Shown piece after piece: positions 53,656-62,430 of a DNA stretch of 64,000 nucleotides. Every line of letters starts with the position of its first letter. The stretch's first letter is position 1. The DNA is taken from the NCBI RefSeq assembly GCF_019749375.1, contig NZ_JACWFE010000022.1, forward strand, positions 1 through 64,000. The letters run 5' to 3'. The stretch comes from Bacillus sp. S/N-304-OC-R1. GTDB taxonomy: Bacteria > Bacillota > Bacilli > Bacillales > Cytobacillaceae. The position numbers and the translations under genes were made by a program. A model generated the notes under the pieces. That model was not told the DNA's origin. It saw nothing but the letters and a program-made list of their open reading frames with translations, and searched no databases.

Positions 53656-54327
53656 CTATTCATTCTTTAATAGCACAGAAAGCTCCATTAATTTATGCGG
53701 CTGTTGAATACGATATTGATGTCTCTCCTTCTTCAAGTATCCCTTTTCACAAAATTGTGCAAGCACATGCAATAAGTGACGATAAGAAACACCTAAAAAA
53801 TCACATACCGTTACATGTTTTTCTTTATAGACCTCTTCATCTGCCGTTTGTAAAATAAAATCCGCAAGCCGATTTTCAAGTGGGAAGGCAAGACTTTGTG
53901 AATACTTTTCAGCCATTTTTGTTGCTTTCATACTCAAAAATTTCGTTAGTTCACGGAGAAATGTCGTATCCTCAAGCATTTGTGTTCGGCATGGATGAAA
54001 CGGAATTGCAAAACAAATGGTCTTCGTAGATGCTTGAATTCCTTTTGTATAGTACACCTCATTTAATAACTCCATTTCCCCAATAAACTCTTTCGCATTG
54101 ATAAAATTGAGTAAAGACACCTTTCCATTTTGATGCGTTACATAGATTTTGACTTTGCCCTCAATGACGTAAAATAAATAATCGGGTCTCATCCCTTCGC
54201 GAATAATCCATTCATCACGCTTATATTCGCGTACTTCTATGTACTCTCCTATCGGAAAGGAAAATAAATGCGAAATGGAGTATTCCTCCAAATAACGCTT
54301 CCCCTTCTGTTTTTCATAAATTTCCAT
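53656..54327 (-). CDS. Crp/Fnr-family transcriptional regulator
   Basis: A 223-residue regulator. The cyclic-nucleotide-binding fold (about 20-130) shows FYVIEGKVKIYVTHQNGKVSLLNFINAKEFIGEMELLNE. The C-terminal HTH is VCDFLGVSYRHLLHVLAQFCEKGYL with recognition helix SYRHLLHVL. The cAMP-binding Arg-Ser pocket and an Fnr-type N-terminal Cys cluster are not evident, so the effector is unknown; the E. coli YeiL group is similar in layout. It is divergent from an MFS gene across a 20-bp palindrome. Confidence 0.85.
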   Translation of the reverse strand: MEIYEKQKGKRYLEEYSISHLFSFPIGEYIEVREYKRDEWIIREGMRPDYLFYVIEGKVKIYVTHQNGKVSLLNFINAKEFIGEMELLNEVYYTKGIQASTKTICFAIPFHPCRTQMLEDTTFLRELTKFLSMKATKMAEKYSQSLAFPLENRLADFILQTADEEVYKEKHVTVCDFLGVSYRHLLHVLAQFCEKGYLKKERHQYRIQQPHKLMELSVLLKNE

Positions 54328-54340
54328 TATTCACACCCTA

Positions 54341-54360
54341 AATATGAGATATCTCATATT
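54341..54360. promoter_or_regulatory. Perfect 20-bp palindrome between crp-like and MFS genes
   Basis: AATATGAGATATCTCATATT is fully self-complementary. It starts 14 bases before the regulator start codon and ends 48 bases before the MFS start. It is the probable operator of the Crp/Fnr-type regulator for both genes. Confidence 0.75.
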
Positions 54361-54407
54361 ATTGTAAGCATCCTCCTGTTATGATGCAATTATTGGAGGG
54401 ATTGACT

Positions 54408-55589
54408 ATGAATACACAACGCTGGATGAGCACTCGTTTCTTCAGCTTCTATATGACTTGGGGGATATTTCTCCCCTATTGGACCGGGTGGCTAATACAT
54501 GCAAAGGGAATTACAGTGTCAGAAGCAAGTTTGATTATGAGTTTAGGAATGGCTGCACGAGGACTTTCAACATTATTTGCCTTTCCTTATTTTTCAGGGA
54601 AATTTAGCAGCAAATCCTTACTAAATGGCATGTCAGTCGCAGCTCTGCTAGCCATTCTATGTTATATCCCGGCAAACTCCTTTTCAAGCTTGCTGATCAT
54701 TACGTTACTTTTGCATTTATTTTATCCTACATTGATGCCTGCATTAGATAGTGCAGCTAGTGTTCTCGTACAAAATAAGCAATTACAGCATTACGGTAAG
54801 AGCCGCTCATGGGGATCACTTGGATTTGTCGTTGCCGGCATGATCATGACGTTCTTTACAGGGGCATTTGGGGATGATGTGATTTTATGGGTGCTGTTAA
54901 TTGGTACATTGATATTTGTAGGTCTTGGCTTTATGCATGCACCCGTTGTTTTATCTGGTAAACCACAAGCTAGTCAGACAAAAACTGGCGGCCTTCTTAG
55001 CTTATTTAAGATCAAACATTTCGGTTTAGTACTCGTCATTGTGATTTTATTACAAGCAGCACATGCTTCTTATTACAGCTATGGGTATATTTATTTACAA
55101 GATATTCACGCACCAAAATTTTTAATTGGAATCATTCTTAACATTGCGGTCATTGCTGAAATCCTTTTCTTTTTCTTTGCGGACCGAGCTTTCCGTAAAT
55201 ACTCTATAGGCTCCCTGCTGACCCTGGCAGCATTGGGATCAACATTACGTTGGATCTTAGTATTTGCCTTTCCTAATGTCATTATGTTCTCTATCGCACA
55301 AACATTACATGCATGCTCTTTTGCGATGGCACATTATGCCTTTATGCAATACTTAATTAAAAATATTCCACATGAGCAAATTCCGAAAGCACAAGGAATA
55401 TACTCAGCCTTGGCACTTAGCTGGAGCACTGCAGTGTTCACTCTTTTCGGCGGGTATTTATATGAAATAGAACCAAGATACGCGTTTATCGGAATGATTA
55501 TTTGTACGATTCCAGCAATGCTCGTTGCCTTTTTTTACAAGAAATTGGAATGTGGAAAAGAAGTGCAAGTTAAAAATTTCGCTAGCTAG
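54408..55589 (+). CDS. MFS transporter (MFS_1-like, HcaT/LacY-related layout)
   Basis: About 393 residues, 12 predicted helices. The start region RWMSTRFFSFYMTWGIFLPYW, the loop HYGKSRSWGSLGFVVAGMIM and the C-terminal HASYYSYGYIYLQDIHAP match the MFS_1-like group that includes phenylpropionate permease HcaT. The substrate is unknown. ATG at 54408 is chosen because GGAGGG lies six bases before it; two earlier in-frame ATGs (54381) lack a ribosome site. Expression is likely controlled by the divergent Crp/Fnr protein. Confidence 0.8.
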   Translation: MNTQRWMSTRFFSFYMTWGIFLPYWTGWLIHAKGITVSEASLIMSLGMAARGLSTLFAFPYFSGKFSSKSLLNGMSVAALLAILCYIPANSFSSLLIITLLLHLFYPTLMPALDSAASVLVQNKQLQHYGKSRSWGSLGFVVAGMIMTFFTGAFGDDVILWVLLIGTLIFVGLGFMHAPVVLSGKPQASQTKTGGLLSLFKIKHFGLVLVIVILLQAAHASYYSYGYIYLQDIHAPKFLIGIILNIAVIAEILFFFFADRAFRKYSIGSLLTLAALGSTLRWILVFAFPNVIMFSIAQTLHACSFAMAHYAFMQYLIKNIPHEQIPKAQGIYSALALSWSTAVFTLFGGYLYEIEPRYAFIGMIICTIPAMLVAFFYKKLECGKEVQVKNFAS

Positions 55590-55625
55590 TAAAATAAATA
55601 GCTAGTTTCCAAAATGCACTTCCTA

Positions 55626-56759
55626 TTAGTTATTCAGTTTCAACAGAGCATCATTGTCGACAAAGGTGGCAGTGTTAAATAAAAACAGAACGTCCTTAAT
55701 GCCATTTTCGGACATGTATTTACTAATGCTGCCATTATAATAACGAATATCAATCACGTGAATTTCCGGCACATGATTGGTGAGGAAGGGAATGACACTA
55801 TGTGCATAGGAGTCTTTAATGACTAGCAGCTTCTGCTGTTGTATGCTTTGCGGCTCAAGACTTGTTGTAAGCTTCATTAAAGCGTGTACACCGCCTAAGA
55901 AATAGGAATATTGATCCTTCTTATCAAGAAAGCTTGCATCATACATGCTCGTTTTCATTTCATCATGATCCGCGATATACATCTTTGTATGTACAGGTTT
56001 GCGAGGGATATAGGCCTGGATAGCATCGGGGAGTATACCGCTATACTGACTCCTTGTATGGTAGCTTCCTAGAAACGAATGACTTACTGTTTGAATTTGG
56101 AAATCATTCTGTTGAAAATATGGCCACCCCTTCTGTTTTGCATAGGAGCTATAAGCTAAATAAGCGCCATATGTTGACCAATGATGATCAGTTCGATAAT
56201 AAATAGGCTCAGCAGCATGCTTGCTAAGAAAATCAAAGCCATCCATAAAGGTCAGCCCATTCCACATATGATCAGCTACAAATTGATTCACCTTTTTTTG
56301 AGAATACGTCGGTGCTAACCAAGGCAATCGTTCGGGATAAATGCCTGTTGAGGTAGGTGCCAGCATGAAGGTCATGCTCACCTCCGGATGATGCATGGCA
56401 AATTGATTGATAGACTCTGTGTACTGCTCTATTTGCTTATAATTGGGCTCTGAAAATTTTTCAAATAAATAGCCATCTTTTCCTTTATAAATTCCGTTAT
56501 TTTCTTGTTGAAGTCTCGATTGTTCCACAGTGGATTTCACCCACAACCATTTGCCTCGAAAAGGAAAATGATCTGTTAGGAAATTTTCCGCATCTTCGGC
56601 ATATTTCTTCGATAATATGTTATTCCAAGATAGCTCTGGGGCTCCTTGCAAATATCTGTTTTCTAAATCGGAGAATCGCTGAGGGGGCAAGATAAGAAAG
56701 ATCACAGAGATTAGAAATAGTGTTCCAACAAAACCTAAAACGAATAATCGATCTGTCAT
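55626..56759 (-). CDS. DHHW-family protein (AlgJ/AlgX-like acetylation partner)
   Basis: A 377-residue protein with one N-terminal membrane helix (LFVLGFVGTLFLISVIFLIL) and an outside SGNH-like domain. The family motif is seen in YYRTDHHWSTYGAYLAYSSY, and LLVIKDSYAHSVIPFL carries the Ser block. In alginate and related systems such proteins transfer acetyl groups received from an MBOAT protein to an exported polysaccharide. It follows the MBOAT gene by 12 bases. The polymer acted on is unknown. Confidence 0.85.
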   Translation of the reverse strand: MTDRLFVLGFVGTLFLISVIFLILPPQRFSDLENRYLQGAPELSWNNILSKKYAEDAENFLTDHFPFRGKWLWVKSTVEQSRLQQENNGIYKGKDGYLFEKFSEPNYKQIEQYTESINQFAMHHPEVSMTFMLAPTSTGIYPERLPWLAPTYSQKKVNQFVADHMWNGLTFMDGFDFLSKHAAEPIYYRTDHHWSTYGAYLAYSSYAKQKGWPYFQQNDFQIQTVSHSFLGSYHTRSQYSGILPDAIQAYIPRKPVHTKMYIADHDEMKTSMYDASFLDKKDQYSYFLGGVHALMKLTTSLEPQSIQQQKLLVIKDSYAHSVIPFLTNHVPEIHVIDIRYYNGSISKYMSENGIKDVLFLFNTATFVDNDALLKLNN

Positions 56760-56771
56760 GATGTACTCCCC

Positions 56772-58145
56772 CTAGAAGCGAAAATATAAGAATGGGTTAA
56801 AAGTGTCGTCAACCAAGTAAGCAATGGAAAGAAAAAAGAGAAATCCATACCAAACGAGTGAAAAGGATGACTCTGGCGGTTGCTTCTTCCGTATTGAGGC
56901 AATTATCAGGACCACGAGCAAAATAGCGTTCGTATAAGCATAGTACACTGTGCTATCATTCCAAATCGGCTGATGATTGAGTCCCGCCATGGCCTGCAAA
57001 TAATGGACGATCAAGGACGGCTGATCAAAAGCGAACAAAACCCAACCTACTAAAATAAGAAAAATTGCATAGATGTGCCTCACCCAATGCGGTAAGCGCT
57101 GTAACAGCTTTAACCCCCACCATTTTTCAATCATCAGAATAACGCCGAAGTACAGCCCCCATAAGACGAAATTCCAGCTTGCTCCATGCCATAATCCTGT
57201 AAGCAGCCAAACGATGAGGATATTACGCATTTGGATAGCTAACCCCCGGCGGTTTCCCCCAAGCGGAATATAGACATAATCTCGAAACCAGCTACTGAGC
57301 GAAATATGCCATCTTCTCCAGAAATCAGTAATGCTTTCTGCAATATACGGCTTGTTGAAGTTCTCTCTAAACCGGAAGCCGAACATGAGGCCGAGGCCAA
57401 TGGCCATGTCAGAATAACCGCTAAAGTCAAAATAGATTTGGAAAGCAAAAGCGACAATTCCAATCCAGGCTGTTAACGCAGGTAGCGAATCAAGATTTGA
57501 ATGGGAAATGGTTTGCCAAAGAATACCGATATTATTGGCAAGAAGAACCTTCTTAGTCAGACCAATAATGAACCGGCGAACACCCTCTGCAAACATTTGG
57601 ATATTTTCCGAGCGTTCCTTAAGCTGTACGGCAAGCGTGTTATATTGGACAATCGGACCTGCTACCAGTTGAGGAAACAAGGCAACATAAGTTCCGAAGT
57701 CAACCCAATTCCGCTGGGCTCTAGCACTTCCTCTATATACGTCAATAATGTAGGACATAGATTGAAACGTATAGAAAGATATTCCGATGGGGAGAGGCAG
57801 TTCTGTTGAATGAATATGTGTTCCGAGCAATGCGTTGACATTCTGTATAAGAAAATCCACGTATTTGAAATACGACAGAATCCCTAGGTTAGCGATAATG
57901 GATAATGTAACGATGAGCTTGCGCTTCCGGGGAGAAAGCTTCGGTCTATCGAGCAACAGACCGAAACTGTAATCCAGCATAGTGGATATCATCATAAGTA
58001 CGATGTAAGCTGGTTCTCCCCACGCATAAAAGAGTAGGCTAGTTATAAATAAAATAAAATTTCGAAACCGGCGCGGCAAACAATAGTAAAGCACTAAAAC
58101 AACCGGCAGAAACCAAAATAAAAAGATTAAGCTGCTAAATACCAT
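56772..58145 (-). CDS. MBOAT O-acyltransferase (AlgI/PatA/DltB-like)
   Basis: A 457-residue polytopic membrane protein with about 11 helices. Conserved blocks are FYTFQSMSYIIDVYRG, QLVAGPIVQY, SGYSDMAIGLGLMFGFRFREN, NFNKPYIAESITDFWRRWHI and LLTGLWHGASWNFVLWGLY with the catalytic His. It moves acetyl groups from cytoplasmic donors across the membrane to the DHHW partner. It lies in a three-gene cassette: DUF4358, MBOAT, DHHW. The target is likely a cell-surface glycan. Confidence 0.92.
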   Translation of the reverse strand: MVFSSLIFLFWFLPVVLVLYYCLPRRFRNFILFITSLLFYAWGEPAYIVLMMISTMLDYSFGLLLDRPKLSPRKRKLIVTLSIIANLGILSYFKYVDFLIQNVNALLGTHIHSTELPLPIGISFYTFQSMSYIIDVYRGSARAQRNWVDFGTYVALFPQLVAGPIVQYNTLAVQLKERSENIQMFAEGVRRFIIGLTKKVLLANNIGILWQTISHSNLDSLPALTAWIGIVAFAFQIYFDFSGYSDMAIGLGLMFGFRFRENFNKPYIAESITDFWRRWHISLSSWFRDYVYIPLGGNRRGLAIQMRNILIVWLLTGLWHGASWNFVLWGLYFGVILMIEKWWGLKLLQRLPHWVRHIYAIFLILVGWVLFAFDQPSLIVHYLQAMAGLNHQPIWNDSTVYYAYTNAILLVVLIIASIRKKQPPESSFSLVWYGFLFFLSIAYLVDDTFNPFLYFRF

Positions 58146-58151
58146 GATCGT

Positions 58152-58637
58152 TTACTTTTGATCAAAGAAGCTATCGTAAACTTTCACAAGCTCGTCTGCT
58201 TCCTCTGAAATAACTAATAAAATATAATTTCCTTTCGTGATGAGCTTATAGTTTTTGGCATTCTCATATTGATCTGGCAGATACATTTCGAATTGCTTTT
58301 TCACATCTTCCGCTCTTTGTTTCACTGCTGATTCAACTTCAAGAACATCCTTCGCATCTTTCACTTTCAAAATGGCGATTTCATTGGTCTTGACGTTCAT
58401 CATCGGAAATCTAATTTCATATTCCTCAAGCTTCGCCGGGTCTAAATGATAGAATGTTTTCACTTCATCAGCTTTCAATTCTATTTGAGCAGGCTGCGGC
58501 ACCTTCTTCACCATCTGCTCCACCATTTCTTTCACAGGCAGCTTCGACTCGATCGCAGCCTCCTTATTGCTGGAACAGGCTGTCACTACAACGCCTAATA
58601 CGATCGTTAACATAAGAACGATTATTCCTTTTTTCAT
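58152..58637 (-). CDS. DUF4358 lipoprotein
   Basis: About 161 residues. A lipoprotein signal (MKKGIIVLMLTIVLGVVVTA then C) is followed by the DUF4358 domain: VKTFYHLDPAKLEEYEIRF then MMNVKTNEIAILKVKDAKD and LPDQYENAKNYKLITKGNYI. DUF4358 genes often travel with MBOAT/DHHW genes in Firmicutes, as here, with a six-base gap. The function is unknown; a surface helper role in glycan acetylation is inference. The ATG at 58637 is chosen for the lipoprotein start. Confidence 0.82.
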   Translation of the reverse strand: MKKGIIVLMLTIVLGVVVTACSSNKEAAIESKLPVKEMVEQMVKKVPQPAQIELKADEVKTFYHLDPAKLEEYEIRFPMMNVKTNEIAILKVKDAKDVLEVESAVKQRAEDVKKQFEMYLPDQYENAKNYKLITKGNYILLVISEEADELVKVYDSFFDQK

Positions 58638-58775
58638 AGTTATGTACTCTCCCTCTTCTAGTTGAAATTTCAAGTATACTGACGAGAGGTTATTTAATAA
58701 TGTTACATAAATTTTTACGCAGTAAGGTCAGCGCGATTATTCAAAAAAGGGCTGAAGTACAAAACTCTTAAAATA

Positions 58776-60293
58776 TTAATGATATTTCATTTCGGAATTA
58801 TAATGGTTTCGCCTGATATTCTGAAGCAGCCATACTATTTTTATGACTCCAATAGTAATAAAAGAAAGTAGAGTAATGAGCAGTACACTAACTAAATCTG
58901 CCTGCACAAAGAACAAATATCCCCATGACGGTATTCCAAGCCATTTTGGTGCTGCAATTAATATTGAAACCGGCAAGAATAATTGTAATCCTGTTGAGAT
59001 GACAAACCATTTTGTAATCGAAACGTGCGTTGCCTTTCTCTTTTTCAACTTAACAATATACAAAATAAAACTTGCTATTATGAGAGCTACAATTACATCA
59101 AAAATCATATAGTATTGTTCAAAACCTTGCTCCTCCCTATTCATAGGTTCTTTACCTATTAACAAGGAAATGACACCTTCTGTACTAATATGGGAGTCTC
59201 CAGGAGCAAAATTGCCGTTATTCGTATTAGATAAAACTATAACCCCCATTTCTTGCTCTGGAAGTATATACATATCCGTTCTTGCAGCAGAAAATAAATC
59301 GCCTGAATGACCGATTATTTTTGTTCCCTGAACCGTTCTCTCCCACCAGCCCATTGCATAGTTGCCAAAATATTGACCATCTAGAACCATTTTCGCTACT
59401 TTAGCCGGTGTCTGCAAAGTTTGAATACCTTTATCAGATAGAATCGATTGTCCTTGAAATTCCCCTTTATTCATATACATTAATAAGTATTTCCCCATAT
59501 CCTCAGCGCTTGATATCATATATCCGCTTGCAAGAAAGTTCGGTAAATCACTTATCATTGTCCTCGTTGGTACTAGCATGCCGAACCATGAGGTGAAGTC
59601 TTTCGAAAGTCCATGTTTCCTTGCTTCCTCAACAGATGTGTAGGAATTATTCATTTGTAAAGGTGACAAAATTTCTGTTTGGATATAATCAGCAAGAGAT
59701 TTACCTGTTACATGCTCAACAACTAAGCCCAAACTAACATAGTTCAAATTAGAGTACTCGAATTCTGTTCCAACTGGGTGAGATAGCCCGACCCTTTTCA
59801 TCAATCTTACCGTTTCCTCTTGTGACTTGTTTAGTAGCTCAGTCCCCAAGACCAACTCTCCGTCAGATTGGATACCACTTGTTTGATTTAATAGATGCCT
59901 AATCGTTATGCCCTTTGATAAATCATTGTCTTTTAGTTGGAACCACGGTATATAGTTTCGCACTGGTGCATCTAGATCAATTTTCCCTTGATCAACTAAT
60001 TGCATGACTGCTAATGCTGTAAAGGATTTGCTTAAAGACGCAAGTTTCATTGGTGTTTGAACAGACAATTCTGTCCCAATATCCGCCTTCCCAAAAGCCT
60101 TTGAGTGAACTATTTTATCTCCTTGAACGATTACATAAGCTAAACCAGCTATAGCTTGCTTATCCATCTGATCTTCTAAATAAGAATCAATGCGCTCAAA
60201 ATTTATCGTTTTATTCTTCGCTACCACATTTATATTTACTCCGCTGATAAAAAATATAATCATGCATAAACATAATACTTTGAATTGCTTCAC
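58776..60293 (-). CDS. Membrane-anchored serine hydrolase, beta-lactamase-related, next to a two-component system
   Basis: A 505-residue paralogue of the protein at 16271-17689. A signal peptide (residues 1-25) is followed by a Beta-lactamase domain with SxxK in ASLSKSFTALAVMQLV, the Tyr motif YSNLNYVSLG and HSG in IIGHSGDLFSA. The C-terminal about 110 residues hold three or four membrane helices. The start is GTG after GGAAGG. The activity is peptidase or esterase by family; the substrate is unknown. It is transcribed after the response regulator, and two identical palindromes lie in the 110-base gap, so this gene is the most likely target of that regulator. Confidence 0.83.
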   Translation of the reverse strand: MKQFKVLCLCMIIFFISGVNINVVAKNKTINFERIDSYLEDQMDKQAIAGLAYVIVQGDKIVHSKAFGKADIGTELSVQTPMKLASLSKSFTALAVMQLVDQGKIDLDAPVRNYIPWFQLKDNDLSKGITIRHLLNQTSGIQSDGELVLGTELLNKSQEETVRLMKRVGLSHPVGTEFEYSNLNYVSLGLVVEHVTGKSLADYIQTEILSPLQMNNSYTSVEEARKHGLSKDFTSWFGMLVPTRTMISDLPNFLASGYMISSAEDMGKYLLMYMNKGEFQGQSILSDKGIQTLQTPAKVAKMVLDGQYFGNYAMGWWERTVQGTKIIGHSGDLFSAARTDMYILPEQEMGVIVLSNTNNGNFAPGDSHISTEGVISLLIGKEPMNREEQGFEQYYMIFDVIVALIIASFILYIVKLKKRKATHVSITKWFVISTGLQLFLPVSILIAAPKWLGIPSWGYLFFVQADLVSVLLITLLSFITIGVIKIVWLLQNIRRNHYNSEMKYH

Positions 60294-60356
60294 ATGAATC
60301 CTTCCCCTTTACATATCGTCTAGCAAATTATCCGATATATATTGGGTTCAGAGTAG

Positions 60357-60368
60357 TGACTGCAGTCA
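60357..60368. promoter_or_regulatory. Palindromic site 1, promoter-proximal to the serine hydrolase
   Basis: TGACTGCAGTCA, a perfect 12-bp palindrome, within the longer match GTGACTGCAGTCATA. It lies 63 bases before the GTG start, just upstream of a GATAAT -10-like hexamer (minus strand) that lacks a good -35 box. A response-regulator site is inferred. Confidence 0.6.
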
Positions 60369-60394
60369 TAACATAAGGGCATTAAGAATGTTTG

Positions 60395-60406
60395 TGACTG
60401 CAGTCA
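60395..60406. promoter_or_regulatory. Palindromic site 2, overlapping the response regulator stop codon
   Basis: A second exact TGACTGCAGTCA, again inside GTGACTGCAGTCATA, centred 38 bases from site 1. Its outer TGA is the stop codon of the response regulator gene. Confidence 0.6.
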
Positions 60407-61060
60407 TACCATCCCTTCATCTACTGCTTTTCTAGCTACTTTTAAGCGGTCATGTAAGTCAAGCTTTGCATAGATGTTCGAGATGTAATTCTTAACAGTT
60501 CCTTCAGATAAGAATAAATGAGAAGAAATCTCTGCATTATTCATTCCTTCTGCCAAACAGCGCAATACTTCTGTTTCTCTTTCTGTCAAACCGTATCTTT
60601 TAGCTGCATTTTCTTCGGTCATTTTCCTTTTGCTTGGTTGATTCATCTGATCAATTAATAAATTGGCTATTTCCTTTGAGATGAATGTCCCGCCATAAGA
60701 AATCAGTTTAACCCCGGATATCAAGTCCATTGGATCAATAGCCTTTAGAAGATAACCCTCCGCTCCTGCTTTTAATGCTTCCGTCACAAATTGAATTTCT
60801 TGGAACGTTGTTAAGATTATTATTTTAATATGTGGCCACCTGTTTTTAATGATCTTCGTTGCCTCAACTCCATTCAAAACTGGCATACGAACGTCCATTA
60901 ACAAAGTATCCGGATGTTCTTTCTCACAAAATTGGATAGCCTGTTCACCATTCTCTGCTAAACCAACAACCTGAATGTCTTCATCTAATAGAAAGATATC
61001 TTGTAGTCCTTCACGAATGATAGCTTGGTCATCCACGATTAGTAATTTAATCTTATTCAT
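60404..61060 (-). CDS. NarL/FixJ-family response regulator
   Basis: About 218 residues. The receiver domain shows LLIVDDQAIIREGL, the phospho-Asp in TLLMDVRMPVLNG, Thr in ILTTFQE and Lys in GYLLKAIDP. The LuxR HTH is YGLTERETEVLRCLAEGMNN then LFLSEGTVKNYISNIYAKL. ATG at 61060 is chosen (AAGGGG eight bases upstream, and it overlaps the kinase stop as TAATG). The partner kinase is directly upstream. It probably binds the two palindromes at its 3' end to control the serine hydrolase. Confidence 0.92.
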   Translation of the reverse strand: MNKIKLLIVDDQAIIREGLQDIFLLDEDIQVVGLAENGEQAIQFCEKEHPDTLLMDVRMPVLNGVEATKIIKNRWPHIKIIILTTFQEIQFVTEALKAGAEGYLLKAIDPMDLISGVKLISYGGTFISKEIANLLIDQMNQPSKRKMTEENAAKRYGLTERETEVLRCLAEGMNNAEISSHLFLSEGTVKNYISNIYAKLDLHDRLKVARKAVDEGMV

Positions 61061-62238
61061 TAGAAATCCCCTTGAATTGGTATTTTGCATGTAACTTCCA
61101 AGCCAGAACCGGATGCGGCAGCAATATGTAAATAGCCATTTAACGAATGTAGTCTTTGTTTCATGCCATTTAATCCAAAACCTAATTCGATGTCCTCGCC
61201 CCCTTTTCCGTCATCTCGAATTGTTAAAGCTATCGATTCATTTCCATATTCTAATGTGACATATATGTTTTGAGCTTCTCCATGCCTTTTAGCATTCGTC
61301 AGACCTTCTTGCAGACAGCGCATCATTGTATGCTGCGCATGATAACTAGGATCCCGCTCTTGTCCATAGCACTTGAAATGAACGATTGTACCTGTATGTA
61401 CTTCAAAATCATTTGCCAATGATGTCAATCTGCAAAGTAATGATTCTTCCTCTTCAGAGCCTGGCATCATGTGAATCGTTTTCCTAATTTCATCAAGACC
61501 TTTTCTAGTCAAATCTCTTAATATCTGCAGCTTATTCAATGCCTTTTCAGTATCTGAAAGCTTCAGATTAGCAATAATGCCATCAATCCCTACAATAACA
61601 GAAGTAAAAGTATGGCCAGTTGTATCATGCAGCTCACTAGCCATCCGGTTCCGTTCCTCTAACAGTGTTAAACTTTCAACCTTTTTTGCATACTGTTCCA
61701 AAACCGCCTTCTGATCTCTTATTAATAAATATTGCTTCTGATTTTCCCTTAATAGAAAGTAAATTCTATTAAATGCATAACCAACTCCTAATGCAATGAT
61801 ATTGTTTAATATATGTGTAAAAAGCACGATCAACGATTCACTTTGCAAATAAAAGCCGGCAAACGGGATCATCATTAAAAGTCCGGTCACAGCCAGCCAT
61901 ATTAAACTGCGAGAAAAATATAATCCAAGACTAATAAAGGGGATTAATATTAAAGAAGAGTCCGACCCGACAATTAATAATAAATAAACGTAAAGACTTC
62001 CTGATAAAAAAAACTCTAATAAGTAGTAAGTTAAGTATGATCGCGCAGCAGGCAACAAAAATATTTGGGGTAAAATATAGGAGAGTGTTAACCATAATAA
62101 CAAAAATTCAAATGGGATCACTGTTTCGTGAAATACTCCATTAGAAGCAAAAATGATAATCCACAATAACACCCACATTACCCGTATTCCACTAAATACT
62201 TTATCAATCCAATTCAAATCTTTCAGTTTATCTTCCAT
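61060..62238 (-). CDS. DesK/LiaS-type sensor histidine kinase
   Basis: About 392 residues with five to six membrane helices (about 25-165) and no large outside loop. A coiled segment leads to the HisKA_3 domain with the phospho-His in ASELHDTTGHTFTSVIVGID, then a HATPase with LQEGLTNAKRHGEA, IRDDGKGGEDI and GFGLNGMKQRL. ATG at 62238 follows GGAGG by five bases; earlier ATGs at 62259 and 62250 have no ribosome site. The signal is unknown; membrane state or cell-wall stress is typical of this layout. Confidence 0.9.
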   Translation of the reverse strand: MEDKLKDLNWIDKVFSGIRVMWVLLWIIIFASNGVFHETVIPFEFLLLWLTLSYILPQIFLLPAARSYLTYYLLEFFLSGSLYVYLLLIVGSDSSLILIPFISLGLYFSRSLIWLAVTGLLMMIPFAGFYLQSESLIVLFTHILNNIIALGVGYAFNRIYFLLRENQKQYLLIRDQKAVLEQYAKKVESLTLLEERNRMASELHDTTGHTFTSVIVGIDGIIANLKLSDTEKALNKLQILRDLTRKGLDEIRKTIHMMPGSEEEESLLCRLTSLANDFEVHTGTIVHFKCYGQERDPSYHAQHTMMRCLQEGLTNAKRHGEAQNIYVTLEYGNESIALTIRDDGKGGEDIELGFGLNGMKQRLHSLNGYLHIAAASGSGLEVTCKIPIQGDF

Positions 62239-62430
62239 ACCTTCCTCCATGTCTTTCATGGTTTCTTTTTATTTATCTTAATCCTATTTCTGGATAATGA
62301 CTAGGTCCTAATACTCTTATTCATAGAATATAAAATGAATAGCCCCTGGCTAAATATCATAGTTTCAATGCTAAATAATAATCTGATAAAATAAATAAAG
62401 GATTATATTTGAATTTTCGTGGGTGATAAT

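Noticed and set aside
62320..62345. AATGACTAGGTCCTA-like sequence upstream of the DesK-type kinase, compared with the TGACTGCAGTCA sites
   Set aside because: Only half of the palindrome matches, so autoregulation of the kinase by the same site is not supported.
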